This document shows, in pieces, positions 14,618 through 21,307 of a stretch of DNA of 64,000 bases; the stretch's first letter is position 1; the number at the start of each line of letters is the position of its first letter. The stretch covers positions 1-64,000 of IMG/VR virus record IMGVR_UViG_3300044904_000300, one strand, 5' to 3'. Source of the DNA: a virus. Under the pieces are notes generated by a model that did no database searches, was not told the DNA's origin, and saw nothing but the letters and a program-made list of their open reading frames with translations. The position numbers and the translations under genes are program-made.

Positions 14618-14858
14618 TGACGGGCAATCTTGTTGTGAGTCTCGCTACATGCGAACGGACGACACGCTCACGGATTATGCGGGCGCGGAGTTGCTCGATG
14701 TGGCGCTGGAAGATGCGCCAAGTCTTCCCGCAGGTGGTGAGGAGCATGAGGTTCAGTTCTTGCGCGTGAAGACGAGCAAGGGAACGTTTGTCATGTCCTC
14801 GCACAACGAACATAATGGCTACTACGGTGGCTTTTGGATCGTGGTTGTAAAGGAATAG
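14571..14858 (+). CDS. conserved hypothetical (DUF7448-like)
   Basis: 95 residues beginning at a GTG inside the previous gene. It has a strongly patterned beta fold: FTDGTKIKLYDDGQSCCESRYM, then EVQFLRVKTSKGTF and the signature HNEHNGYYGGFW. I recall this ending (SHNEHNGYYGGF) from a conserved family of unknown function in bacteria and phages. CC and E residues may bind metal. Confidence 0.7.
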   Translation: MARFIFTDGTKIKLYDDGQSCCESRYMRTDDTLTDYAGAELLDVALEDAPSLPAGGEEHEVQFLRVKTSKGTFVMSSHNEHNGYYGGFWIVVVKE

Positions 14859-15066
14859 AGCCGCGTGGAGTAATGGTCCACTAGTCAGGGGTAGGTGGTC
14901 CCCGACGATAGAACCCGTGTCATTAGCGGGAAACAAAACACTCTTTGACCGGATAGGTCCGCAGTGACGGAGGCGTGAGAGGGCAACCGGGGAGTAGAGG
15001 GCGCGTTGATATCAGCGTGTAATCCCAAAGCATCGATCCGAGACCCTTCACCGTCAGCTAGTTTAT
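14859..15066 (+). other. structured spacer with GACCGGAT motif
   Basis: About 200 bases without a gene. Hairpins GTGGA/TCCAC, GGGG/CCCC, CCCG/CGGG and GACC-GGATA-GGTC are in series. The AAACACT...GACCGGAT.GGTC segment matches the spacer at 9608-9718. It lies just before tRNA-Pro and could be one or more small RNAs or decayed tRNAs. Confidence 0.45.
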
Positions 15067-15141
15067 CGGGGCGTAGCGTAGAAGTTACGCGCTCGGTTCG
15101 GGACCGAGAGGACGCTGGTGCGAGTCCAGCCGCCCCGACCA
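15067..15141 (+). tRNA. tRNA-Pro(CGG)
   Basis: Acceptor CGGGGCG/CGCCCCG, anticodon arm CTCGG-TTCGGGA-CCGAG, T arm GCTGG-TGCGAGT-CCAGC, encoded CCA. Confidence 0.93.
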
Positions 15142-15148
15142 TAACATT

Positions 15149-15499
15149 ATGAAGCGCAAACTTTTCTCTGTAACGATAGACGATTGCCGCGTGGACACCT
15201 TTTGCACAGGAGGCCACGGCGGACAGAACCAGAACGCGAAGAAGATGGGCGTGCGGATTACTCATCGACCGTCCGGTGCTGTGGGCGAATGCCGCGAGGA
15301 GCGTCACCAGCATACGAACAAGGTTCGGGCGTTCACGCGCATGGCGGAGACCGCGGAGTTTCGGAATTGGGTGCGCCTGACTGCGGCCCAGATACAAACG
15401 GGTAAGTCTGTGGACGACCTCGTAGATGAGGCGATGAACATGGAGAACTTGCGCGTGGAAGTGAAAGACGAGGATGGAAAATGGACACCGGAAAAGTAA
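15149..15499 (+). CDS. GGQ release-factor-like (ribosome rescue / peptidyl-tRNA hydrolase) protein
   Basis: 116 residues containing the catalytic GGQ of class I release factors (Gly24-Gly25-Gln26 in TGGHGGQNQNAKKMGVRITH) and a basic, helical C-terminus (EERHQHTNKVRAF). It lacks the stop-codon recognition domain, so it resembles ArfB/YaeJ or RF-H-type proteins that free nascent chains from stalled ribosomes or repair-linked substrates. It begins eight bases after tRNA-Pro and overlaps the RNA ligase gene by 19 bases. RF-H genes are often beside the RNA ligase RtcB, which makes this pairing notable. A tmRNA is also encoded in this window. Confidence 0.88.
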   Translation: MKRKLFSVTIDDCRVDTFCTGGHGGQNQNAKKMGVRITHRPSGAVGECREERHQHTNKVRAFTRMAETAEFRNWVRLTAAQIQTGKSVDDLVDEAMNMENLRVEVKDEDGKWTPEK

Positions 15500-16083
15500 A
15501 TGAGTTTGTAGGAATGCCCAAGATGGCTCGGCTCTCCCGTGAAATCATTATCACGGAGAAGATCGACGGGACGAATGGCCAGATCTTCATCGCGCCGGAG
15601 TGTGCGCCAATCACGCTTGAATCGGGCCGCGTGGTTCCGTTCCTGGTGGGATCGCGCACTCGCTGGATCTTCCCCGAGAGTGATAACCATGGATTCGCAA
15701 AGTGGGCCTATGAGAACGAGCAGGGCTTGCTTGCGCTCGGTCCGGGCCGACACTTTGGTGAGTGGTGGGGACCAGGGATTCAGCGTGGTTATGGGCTACG
15801 GGAAAAGCGTTTCAGCCTCTTCAACGTCGTGCGATGGGGGCAGCCGGAACCAGGACGTGTGTTCCATACGGTGCCGGTGCTCTACAGAGGGATGTTTACT
15901 ACGGATGCGGTCGGGACGGCGTTGGATATCCTGCGCGAAGCGGGGTCTCTTGCGTCTCCAGGGTTCATGCGTCCCGAAGGTGTCGTCGTGTATCACGTCG
16001 CGGGGAACGTCGGCTTTAAGAAAACGCTTGAAAACGACGAGTTGCCAAAATCTCTAGTGAAGGAATTTAGCTATGAAGTATGA
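15481..16083 (+). CDS. RNA ligase (Rnl2-like nucleotidyltransferase)
   Basis: 200 residues with the ligase motifs in order: motif I TEKIDGTNG (Lys27, the adenylated lysine), motif III-like FGEWWGPGIQRGY, motif IV PEGVVVYH and motif V GFKKTLEND. It joins 3'-OH and 5'-phosphate RNA ends; in T4 such enzymes repair tRNAs cut by host anticodon nucleases. It is short and probably lacks a C-terminal domain. It is translationally coupled to the GGQ protein and overlaps the next gene. Confidence 0.85.
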   Translation: MDTGKVNEFVGMPKMARLSREIIITEKIDGTNGQIFIAPECAPITLESGRVVPFLVGSRTRWIFPESDNHGFAKWAYENEQGLLALGPGRHFGEWWGPGIQRGYGLREKRFSLFNVVRWGQPEPGRVFHTVPVLYRGMFTTDAVGTALDILREAGSLASPGFMRPEGVVVYHVAGNVGFKKTLENDELPKSLVKEFSYEV

Positions 16084-16306
16084 GGATGAGCGGTATATGA
16101 CGAGTAAGCAGATGGCGATTATTGCCATGACTAAGGCGTTGACGAAGGCAAAGATTCCTCACGGCATCGATGCGAACGGACACGCGCTTGTAATGTGGTG
16201 GGACTTTGAAACGACGGAGATGGTCAAGGCAGGCAGCATCAATCATTTTCGGCAGCAGTGGGTGGAAGATGCGCCGAAATCGCTTGACACCGCAGCGGAA
16301 GTGTGA
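16073..16306 (+). CDS. hypothetical protein
   Basis: 77 residues overlapping the end of the RNA ligase gene by 11 bases. Sequence features are an alternating charged N-terminus and a helical middle (SKQMAIIAMTKALTKAKIP), then HALVMWWDFETTEMV. It is likely co-translated with the ligase. No family recognised. Confidence 0.6.
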   Translation: MKYEDERYMTSKQMAIIAMTKALTKAKIPHGIDANGHALVMWWDFETTEMVKAGSINHFRQQWVEDAPKSLDTAAEV

Positions 16307-16312
16307 GATACT
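16284..16312 (+). promoter_or_regulatory. sigma-70-type promoter
   Basis: TTGACA 16284-16289, 17-base spacer, GATACT 16307-16312 preceded by GTGTGA. Expected +1 near 16319, at the ATG of the next gene (16320): a leaderless message. Confidence 0.8.
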
Positions 16313-16319
16313 ATTTGCT

Positions 16320-16571
16320 ATGAGATTACTTACAAAGGATAGCGTTATCGTTCGTGCGGCGATGGATAGTCGGGTTTGGCGCTCGTCGGAGCGGTACCGC
16401 GCACAGCAGGACGTCGAGGCTGTGCGGGCTCATCTGGAGACCATGGCCAAGCGTCTCGCAGTGCTTGATGCGGAGATTGCAGAAATCGATGCATTTCTCA
16501 GAGGCGAGGGATTTTCGGTCGCGGAGCTTGCTGATGATTCTGTGCAGCGGCTCATGTCTGATAGTAGATAG
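16320..16571 (+). CDS. hypothetical coiled-coil protein
   Basis: 83 residues starting at the ATG directly at the predicted transcription start. The middle is a heptad-rich helix (AQQDVEAVRAHLETMAKRLAVLDAEIAEIDAFL), suggesting a dimeric coiled coil. tRNA-Pro follows seven bases after the stop. Function unknown. Confidence 0.65.
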   Translation: MRLLTKDSVIVRAAMDSRVWRSSERYRAQQDVEAVRAHLETMAKRLAVLDAEIAEIDAFLRGEGFSVAELADDSVQRLMSDSR

Positions 16572-16577
16572 TTTAGT

Positions 16578-16652
16578 CGGGGAATAGCCAAGTGGTATGG
16601 CGTTCGGTTTGGGACCGAAAAATCGGGGGTTCGAACCCCTCTTCCCCGACCA
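16578..16652 (+). tRNA. tRNA-Pro(UGG)
   Basis: Acceptor CGGGGAA/TTCCCCG, anticodon arm TTCGG-TTTGGGA-CCGAA, T arm GGGGG-TTCGAAC-CCCTC, encoded CCA. Confidence 0.92.
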
Positions 16653-16672
16653 CCTTTTCATGGGAGTGTGCT

Positions 16673-16879
16673 GTGAGTAATGTATCATCTTCGTCTAGTG
16701 CCGGAATGGGTCTTGGAGGTTGGTTGACAGTCTTGTTCGTCGGCCTCAAGCTGACCCACTGCATCGACTGGTCCTGGTGGTGGGTGCTGTCTCCTCTGTG
16801 GATTACAGCGGGGTTTGTTCTCGCGTTTATGCTCATCCTTCTTCTCATCATGATCGTTGCGGCGATTGCGGGGAAGTAA
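16673..16879 (+). CDS. small transmembrane protein (Fragile-X-F-like)
   Basis: 68 residues from the GTG at 16673, which has GGGAG six bases upstream. Two membrane helices (LGGWLTVLFVGLKLT and WVLSPLWITAGFVLAFMLILLLIMIVAAIAG) flank a WSWWW motif. The GLTVVFV-LKLTG-SWSWWWVLSPLW pattern recurs in many phage and bacterial small membrane proteins labelled transmembrane Fragile-X-F. Function not established. Confidence 0.7.
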   Translation: MSNVSSSSSAGMGLGGWLTVLFVGLKLTHCIDWSWWWVLSPLWITAGFVLAFMLILLLIMIVAAIAGK

Positions 16880-16881
16880 GT

Positions 16882-17253
16882 ATGGAAGATACGAACTTCA
16901 TTCAGGTGGTGGACGATACCAAGAAGGAACCGGAGTCTGTATTGACTGTGACTCCTGGCGAGGGCACGGTGTTGCTTACTTCACCAAATGACGAGAAGAT
17001 GGTGTATGACATCATCGACACGGAGCACCCAGAAAACAACGCGGTGGTGGACCCTGATGCGATAAGCAAGCCGGTTGAAGTGACCCGTGAGGAAGCGTTC
17101 CAACGAGCAGCTCATGCAGCACGGATTCTGTTGGCGGAACGGATCAATAAGCGCCGGGAGAAAGAGAACCTCCGAGCGATGAAGGGACGAATCACCAAGC
17201 GCCGGAAGAAGAACACGCTGGAGAAAGCCAGCAGGAAGCGAAACCGAGGATAG
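16882..17253 (+). CDS. hypothetical protein, acidic start and very basic end
   Basis: 123 residues: an acidic N-terminal half (EDTNFIQVVDDTKKEPES) and a C-terminal third packed with Arg/Lys (INKRREKENLRAMKGRITKRRKK), which could bind RNA or DNA. It starts two bases after the membrane protein stop and is followed at once by a zinc-finger mini-protein. No family recognised. Confidence 0.6.
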   Translation: MEDTNFIQVVDDTKKEPESVLTVTPGEGTVLLTSPNDEKMVYDIIDTEHPENNAVVDPDAISKPVEVTREEAFQRAAHAARILLAERINKRREKENLRAMKGRITKRRKKNTLEKASRKRNRG

Positions 17254-17254
17254 C

Positions 17255-17407
17255 ATGTTCCGTTGGCTGTGCGTATTCGGTTGGCACCGGTGGGTATCGT
17301 TCATTCCGCGTCATCGTATTTGCGAGCGCTGCTTTCGGGCTGAGCATTTGGTGTTCTACTCCGACCGCACACAAAGTTGGGTGAAAGACGACGAGCCGGT
17401 AAAGTAG
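17255..17407 (+). CDS. small CxxC zinc-finger protein
   Basis: 50 residues starting just after the upstream stop. The N-terminus is Trp/His-rich (FRWLCVFGWHRW), then ICERC forms one half of a zinc knuckle. Similar tiny phage proteins with 'GxHKW...C.RCG' are common. Unknown function. Confidence 0.6.
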   Translation: MFRWLCVFGWHRWVSFIPRHRICERCFRAEHLVFYSDRTQSWVKDDEPVK

Positions 17408-17448
17408 TCGTATATATACCTAGTGCGCGGCAGGCGCTGCGAGGGTTT

Positions 17449-17525
17449 GGGCGAGTGACGTAACTGGCAAACGTGCGTGGCTTAGAACCACGATTTTAAG
17501 GGTTCGACTCCCTTGTCGCCCACCA
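17449..17525 (+). tRNA. tRNA with Leu anticodon (UAG), class I architecture
   Basis: Anticodon arm CGTGG-CTTAGAA-CCACG, T arm AAGGG-TTCGACT-CCCTT, encoded CCA. The variable loop is only about five bases (ATTTT), whereas bacterial tRNA-Leu normally has a long variable arm. The acceptor GGGCGAG/GTCGCCC has one mismatch. Confidence 0.85.
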
Positions 17526-17535
17526 TTTTTAGAGT

Positions 17536-17609
17536 GCCGGATTCGATTATTGGTAGGTCCGCGGTTTTTCAGGCCGCCGAAGTCGGTTCGATCCCGACAT
17601 CCGGTACCA
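17536..17609 (+). tRNA. tRNA-Glu(UUC)
   Basis: Acceptor GCCGGAT/ATCCGGT, anticodon arm GCGGT-TTTTCAG-GCCGC, T arm GTCGG-TTCGATC-CCGAC, encoded CCA. Confidence 0.92.
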
Positions 17610-17619
17610 TATTTTTTAC

Positions 17620-17648
17620 TTGACATTCATCGCACGAAGAGCTATACT
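17620..17648 (+). promoter_or_regulatory. sigma-70-type promoter for large ncRNA
   Basis: TTGACA 17620-17625, 17-base spacer, TATACT 17643-17648; +1 expected near 17655, exactly where the closing helix of the RNA begins. Confidence 0.85.
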
Positions 17649-17654
17649 GTATAT

Positions 17655-18124
17655 CTCTTTGCGAGGAATTTGACAACTGAATAATAGGACCCTGGCTGAA
17701 AACCTCGTTCTACGGGGGTAAGGCGACTCGCACAAGGGGGTGTGGGGGCACATATGGGGGCACCGAGGATAGCGTATCTGGCGGCCGTGCTAGATCAACC
17801 CTGATAGGGCACGGACAAGCGGGTAGTTAGCTGGTAGCTTATACTTTAAAGTATCAGTAGACGGCGGGCTTGAAGGTCAAATCCTTCCGTTATGCAGATC
17901 GTTTGGAACGTGCTTGCAAGCGTTTCAGACGGGAGTAACGTGGCGTAATACATTCAGAGTGCTTAAGAAAGTTTCGGGATCGATGTGGTTCCGAGGGTCC
18001 TATTATTCAGTTGTCGAAGAGGTTGGGAAACGAGCGGCACTAACGCTAAACGTCGGGTGTCCGTAGCGTTCGAGCGACACCTAGGCTGGTCCGGCTTGCC
18101 CGGAATGCAGCTTGCTCGTTTCCC
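17655..18124 (+). ncRNA. large structured non-coding RNA, about 470 nt
   Basis: No credible reading frame. A perfect 22-pair helix joins 17672-17693 to 17994-18015, closing a 300-base domain A, with CTCTT (17655-17659) able to pair AAGAG (18017-18021). Domain A contains CCGTGC/GCACGG and ATACTT/AAGTAT hairpins and four runs of five G between 17714 and 17760. Domain B is closed by a perfect 11-pair helix (18025-18035 with 18114-18124). It holds AACGCTA/TAGCGTT and a crossing GGTGTC/GACACC pairing, i.e. a likely pseudoknot. Size, tRNA-island location and ornate helices recall GOLLD or ROOL RNAs, but I cannot match it to either. A vWA protein gene follows 24 bases later. Confidence 0.82.
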
Positions 18125-18147
18125 TACTTTCATTTCTGGAGAATCAC

Positions 18148-18849
18148 ATGAAGAATCTGATGGATATTACGTTCATCTTGGACCGTAGCGGAAGCATGTC
18201 GTCCATGAGGAACGACGTGATTGGTGGGTATGAGTCGTTCGTGAAGAAGCAGCGTGAGGAACGGGGAGATTGCGTGTTTTCTCTCGTTCAGTTTGACGAC
18301 CAGTATGAGACACCGTTTACCGCGGTGCCCATCCAGCATGTCAGCCCGAAGTTGGATTATTCCCCCCGCGGCAGCACGGCGCTTCGTGACGCGATTGGTC
18401 GGACGATCAACGCGGTTGGAGAACGTCTCCGCAGATTGAAAGAGCGGGATCGCCCGAGCAAGGTGATTATCGTAGTCATGACGGACGGGGAAGAAAACGC
18501 ATCGCACGAGTTCACTCAGCCGCAGATTAAGGACATGGTCAAGCACCAGTCCGACCAGTATCAGTGGGAATTCCTGTTCCTGGGTGCGAACATCGATTCG
18601 TTCCATGTTGCGGGAAGCTATGGTGTGCCGTCCTGGGCAACATCAAACTACACCTACACCAGTGGTGGACTCCGCGCGGTGTTTGATACTGTATCGTGTT
18701 ACGCATCGTCCGCACGAAATGGTGAGCAGTTCAACGGTACGTTGTCTGCTTGTCAGTTGAGCAACGAAGCGAAGCAGGATGCGAATAAGACGGGAACGTT
18801 TGTGTCGGGAACGCAGCCGTCAACGCCGACCGTGGCTTCGAAAATCTAA
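18148..18849 (+). CDS. von Willebrand factor A domain protein
   Basis: 233 residues from the ATG with SD TGGAGAA upstream. The vWA fold is complete: the MIDAS metal site DRSGSMSS near residue 10, Thr in GSTALRD near 84, and MTDGEENAS near 124, with Rossmann-like strands between. It resembles stand-alone TerY-type vWA proteins that mediate metal-dependent protein binding. The C-terminus is Ser/Thr/Pro-rich. It lies directly downstream of the large ncRNA and shares its transcript direction. Confidence 0.85.
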   Translation: MKNLMDITFILDRSGSMSSMRNDVIGGYESFVKKQREERGDCVFSLVQFDDQYETPFTAVPIQHVSPKLDYSPRGSTALRDAIGRTINAVGERLRRLKERDRPSKVIIVVMTDGEENASHEFTQPQIKDMVKHQSDQYQWEFLFLGANIDSFHVAGSYGVPSWATSNYTYTSGGLRAVFDTVSCYASSARNGEQFNGTLSACQLSNEAKQDANKTGTFVSGTQPSTPTVASKI

Positions 18850-18855
18850 GATTGT

Positions 18856-18930
18856 TGCAGGTTGGCCGAGCGATTAGGCAGCGTCCTCATAAGGCGTGCA
18901 AGATGGGTCTGACTCCCATACCTGCGACCA
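18856..18930 (+). tRNA. tRNA with CAU anticodon (Met or Ile2), copy 1
   Basis: Acceptor TGCAGGT/ACCTGCG, anticodon arm GCGTC-CTCATAA-GGCGT, T arm ATGGG-TCTGACT-CCCAT, encoded CCA. Whether it is Met or lysidine-modified Ile cannot be told by eye. Confidence 0.9.
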
Positions 18931-19327
18931 TCGTATTCGCGGGGGGGTGACGCGCATCTACACTACACGGGCCTGTATGCGCTAATATGACAGAGTGAAC
19001 CCGGGTTATTCTACGGAGTAGCGACGGGAAGTAAGTCTGTTGTTACCTCTTGCGAACCCAGGTTGTCAGCGGTACGCCGATAGCGGCCGCTACGCGCAAT
19101 AGCTTGAACCTTGAATGGTTCCCCTGATTGTTAGTTTGATGGTGGCCGGTAAAAGCTGGCGTATCCCAAACTATTGCCGCTGACAATTCAGTTTGCCGGA
19201 CAGAGCGAATAAGCATCCATCCTCTATGTGTGTTATTCTAGACACCAACCGCACACAACGATGTGAGTGATTTCCGCCTGGCACCCCATTAGCCTCCGCG
19301 TGAAGGGGTTTGCCGGCATCTATTTTG
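18931..19327 (+). ncRNA. structured RNA region between two CAU tRNAs
   Basis: Nearly 400 bases with no gene. A perfect ten-pair helix TTGTCAGCGG (19063-19072) with CCGCTGACAA (19177-19186) encloses a nested TAGTTTG/CAAACTA helix, itself enclosing GCCGG/CTGGC, plus GAACC/GGTTC. A GCGCAT/ATGCGC hairpin lies 5' and a GGCACCCC/GGGGT-TGCC hairpin 3'. No promoter is evident, so it is probably cut from the tRNA transcript. It may be a second ornate RNA or part of a larger one. Confidence 0.65.
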
Positions 19328-19399
19328 ACCAGGGAATGCCAGTGCAATGTGAGTCTCATAAGCTCACTCTAGTAGGCGCAACTCCTACCCCTGGCACCA
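19328..19399 (+). tRNA. tRNA with CAU anticodon, copy 2
   Basis: Anticodon arm TGAGT-CTCATAA-GCTCA, T arm GTAGG-CGCAACT-CCTAC, encoded CCA. Acceptor ACCAGGG/CCCTGGC has an A-C mismatch at position 1-72, a feature recalling initiator tRNA, and the D arm is short. The anticodon stem lacks the three G-C pairs of true initiators. Confidence 0.82.
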
Positions 19400-19439
19400 T
19401 TTCTACGTAGAATGCAGGGTCGCTCCCTGCAACCATTTC
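19400..19439 (+). other. tRNA 3'-end fragment
   Basis: GCAGG-GTCGCTC-CCTGC forms a T-arm-like hairpin followed by AACCA, with no matching 5' part; probably a relic. Confidence 0.4.
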
Positions 19440-19517
19440 CCCTGCGTAGCCCAATTGGCAGCGGCGCGGAACTTAAAATCCCGTCCAGTGCTAGTTCGAA
19501 TCTAGCCGCAGGGACCA
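19440..19517 (+). tRNA. tRNA with Leu anticodon (UAA), class I architecture
   Basis: Acceptor CCCTGCG/CGCAGGG, anticodon loop CTTAAAA on a stem with one A-C mismatch, T arm GCTAG-TTCGAAT-CTAGC, encoded CCA. The variable loop is about six bases, not the long arm expected for tRNA-Leu. Confidence 0.85.
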
Positions 19518-19565
19518 TCCCCTACATACTATTAGAGACTCGTTATTTTCAAGAGGTAGAATAGT

Positions 19566-20456
19566 ATGTTAACAACGCTTTCGTCATTCTTTAGCAAGCC
19601 CATCGTTCACATCATCATGAGCTACTTGATCGTCCTGTGTATTGGTGCGGGACTTGGTGCCTGGAGTTACGCTCGTTGGGAGACACCTCCAACACCCGTT
19701 GTGCGGACCGTTGTGGACACAAAGTATGTTGAGGTTCCTGGTCCAGTCACGGTGAAGAACGTTCCGGTCCCGGTGCAAGACCAAACTCAGGCGAAGATTC
19801 TCTTGGCGCAGGCGGAGAAGGACAAGGCAACTATCTCCTCGTTGACAGAGACGATTGCAGAACTACATCGCATCACTGTTGCTCCACCGGAAACTAAGAC
19901 GGTCTATGTAACAACTCCTGGTGCACCAGAAGCACATTTCACGGACGGGCGCCTGACGTTTGATGCGGTCGGGCCAAAGACGCAGTATGCGCTTTCACAA
20001 AAGATGGAGTCGGAAGTCGCGGTCGGGAAAGATCGAAACGGACAGCAGGTCGTGTATTCCAAGCTCTTTGAAATTTGGCCAGGCGAGACACGCACACAAC
20101 TTACAAATACCAAGGTGGTAGTCGTATCCACAAGCCCCACGACGAAGGCTTGGTTTTTGGGTCCCTCGATTCAGGCGGGGTTTGGGTATGATGTCACGCT
20201 CGCAACAAGAACCGGAGCACTCGGTGGATTGGTGGGGGTCCAGTGGCTCAAACGCGGATACACCAAGGATGCAGAAGACTCCGTGTGGAGTGTCGCGACT
20301 CCCGTGGTCTTCATCGCATCTAAGACCATAAAGGTCGGAATTCTACCAGTCTCGGTAAACTTGGGAAGAATCCCGCACCAGCCGTTTAAAGACCTCTGGG
20401 TTTCTCCGTTGATTACGCTCCACAGCGCCGGCATAGCAATAACGGCAACATTTTAG
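19566..20456 (+). CDS. membrane-anchored protein with coiled region
   Basis: 296 residues. One N-terminal membrane helix (about 12-34, IVHIIMSYLIVLCIGAGLG), then a Pro/Val-rich stretch (PPTPVVRTVVDTKYVEVPG) and a helix likely to be coiled (QAKILLAQAEKDKATISSLTETIAELHRI). The rest is beta-rich and ends in Phe (AGIAITATF), like outer-membrane-facing proteins. The layout suggests a periplasm-spanning anchor, possibly spanin-like or structural. No family is recognised. SD AGAGG precedes the ATG. Confidence 0.6.
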   Translation: MLTTLSSFFSKPIVHIIMSYLIVLCIGAGLGAWSYARWETPPTPVVRTVVDTKYVEVPGPVTVKNVPVPVQDQTQAKILLAQAEKDKATISSLTETIAELHRITVAPPETKTVYVTTPGAPEAHFTDGRLTFDAVGPKTQYALSQKMESEVAVGKDRNGQQVVYSKLFEIWPGETRTQLTNTKVVVVSTSPTTKAWFLGPSIQAGFGYDVTLATRTGALGGLVGVQWLKRGYTKDAEDSVWSVATPVVFIASKTIKVGILPVSVNLGRIPHQPFKDLWVSPLITLHSAGIAITATF

Positions 20457-20459
20457 AGC

Positions 20460-20488
20460 TTGACACGGCAAACATTCCATGCTATACT
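20460..20488 (+). promoter_or_regulatory. sigma-70-type promoter
   Basis: TTGACA 20460-20465, 17-base spacer, TATACT 20483-20488; +1 predicted at 20495-20496, the A of the next ATG. Confidence 0.82.
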
Positions 20489-20495
20489 ATCTCTT

Positions 20496-20894
20496 ATGAA
20501 GATTGGGTTTACAGGGACCCGTGAAGGGATGTCCGCCGAACAGCGGCGAGCACTGGGTGTGGCGCTGTCTACATTCGCACACGAAATCACCGAGTTTCAT
20601 CATGGGGATTGCGTGGGCGCGGATGCGGAAGCGCACCACATTGCGGTGTATCACTTAGGGGTTGACCGAGTGTTCATTCATCCGCCTATAAATCCAAATC
20701 GTCGAGCGTTCTGCCAGTCGCCCAACATTCTGCCTCCCGAGGATTACCTCAAGCGGGATCTTGCGATTGTGCTGGCAACGGATCGATTGATTGCGTGTCC
20801 CAAAGCGGGCGATCCTGCTCCGCGGTCGGGAACGTGGTATACGGTACGGCGAGCGCAAGAGCGCGGAAAGCCCGTGCTGATTTTGAAAGCGTAG
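20496..20894 (+). CDS. SLOG-family Rossmann-like protein
   Basis: 132 residues starting at the ATG that coincides with predicted +1. The motifs GFTGTREGM (N-terminal nucleotide loop), HGDCVGADAEAH and a final GTWYTVRRAQERGKPVLIL match the SLOG/DprA-like Rossmann superfamily, which binds nucleotides or nucleotide-derived signals. In phages such proteins are of unknown role and could interfere with nucleotide-based host defences (inference). A small gene follows nine bases later. Confidence 0.75.
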   Translation: MKIGFTGTREGMSAEQRRALGVALSTFAHEITEFHHGDCVGADAEAHHIAVYHLGVDRVFIHPPINPNRRAFCQSPNILPPEDYLKRDLAIVLATDRLIACPKAGDPAPRSGTWYTVRRAQERGKPVLILKA

Positions 20895-20903
20895 AGGGAC
20901 ATA

Positions 20904-21107
20904 ATGAAGGAAGCAGTCTATACGCCGCTAGTGCCGACAAGCATCGTGACGGGACAGAGCGGGAACGTGAAGGTCGTGTGCAAGTATTACGGGGGTCACG
21001 GACCTATGACGCACGACGAAGTGGTGAAACGCGCCATTTCACTCGACCCCGCGAAGCTCGAAAAGCCGCGGGAGCGCGTGTATTTCGTGGACGAGGACGA
21101 CAGATAA
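20904..21107 (+). CDS. hypothetical protein
   Basis: 67 residues (KEAVYTPLVPTSIVTGQSG start, VKVVCKYYGGHGPMTHDE middle, charged end). It is coupled to the next gene by a TAATG overlap. No family recognised. Confidence 0.6.
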   Translation: MKEAVYTPLVPTSIVTGQSGNVKVVCKYYGGHGPMTHDEVVKRAISLDPAKLEKPRERVYFVDEDDR

Positions 21108-21301
21108 TGTGTTTCTTTGGGATTCACAAGTGGTCCAAGTGGACGGTGAGCAAGACTTACAAGATTTTCACCGTCAAGCGAATCATGGGGGTTACGTTGG
21201 AACCCCGCAGGGAAGTCGGCACGGGAGAAATTCAACGTCGGGAATGCGGCCGGTGCGGACAGTCCGAATACCGAGACGTATCGCAGACCATTCTTGACTA
21301 G
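21107..21301 (+). CDS. small zinc-finger protein
   Basis: 64 residues starting at the ATG overlapping the previous stop. Begins CFFGIHKWSKW and has CGRCG near the C-terminus; with the N-terminal Cys/His it may bind zinc. This resembles small phage proteins with 'GxHKW...RxCxRCG'. Function unknown. tRNA-Leu(CAA) follows. Confidence 0.65.
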   Translation: MCFFGIHKWSKWTVSKTYKIFTVKRIMGVTLEPRREVGTGEIQRRECGRCGQSEYRDVSQTILD

Positions 21302-21307
21302 CTTTAT

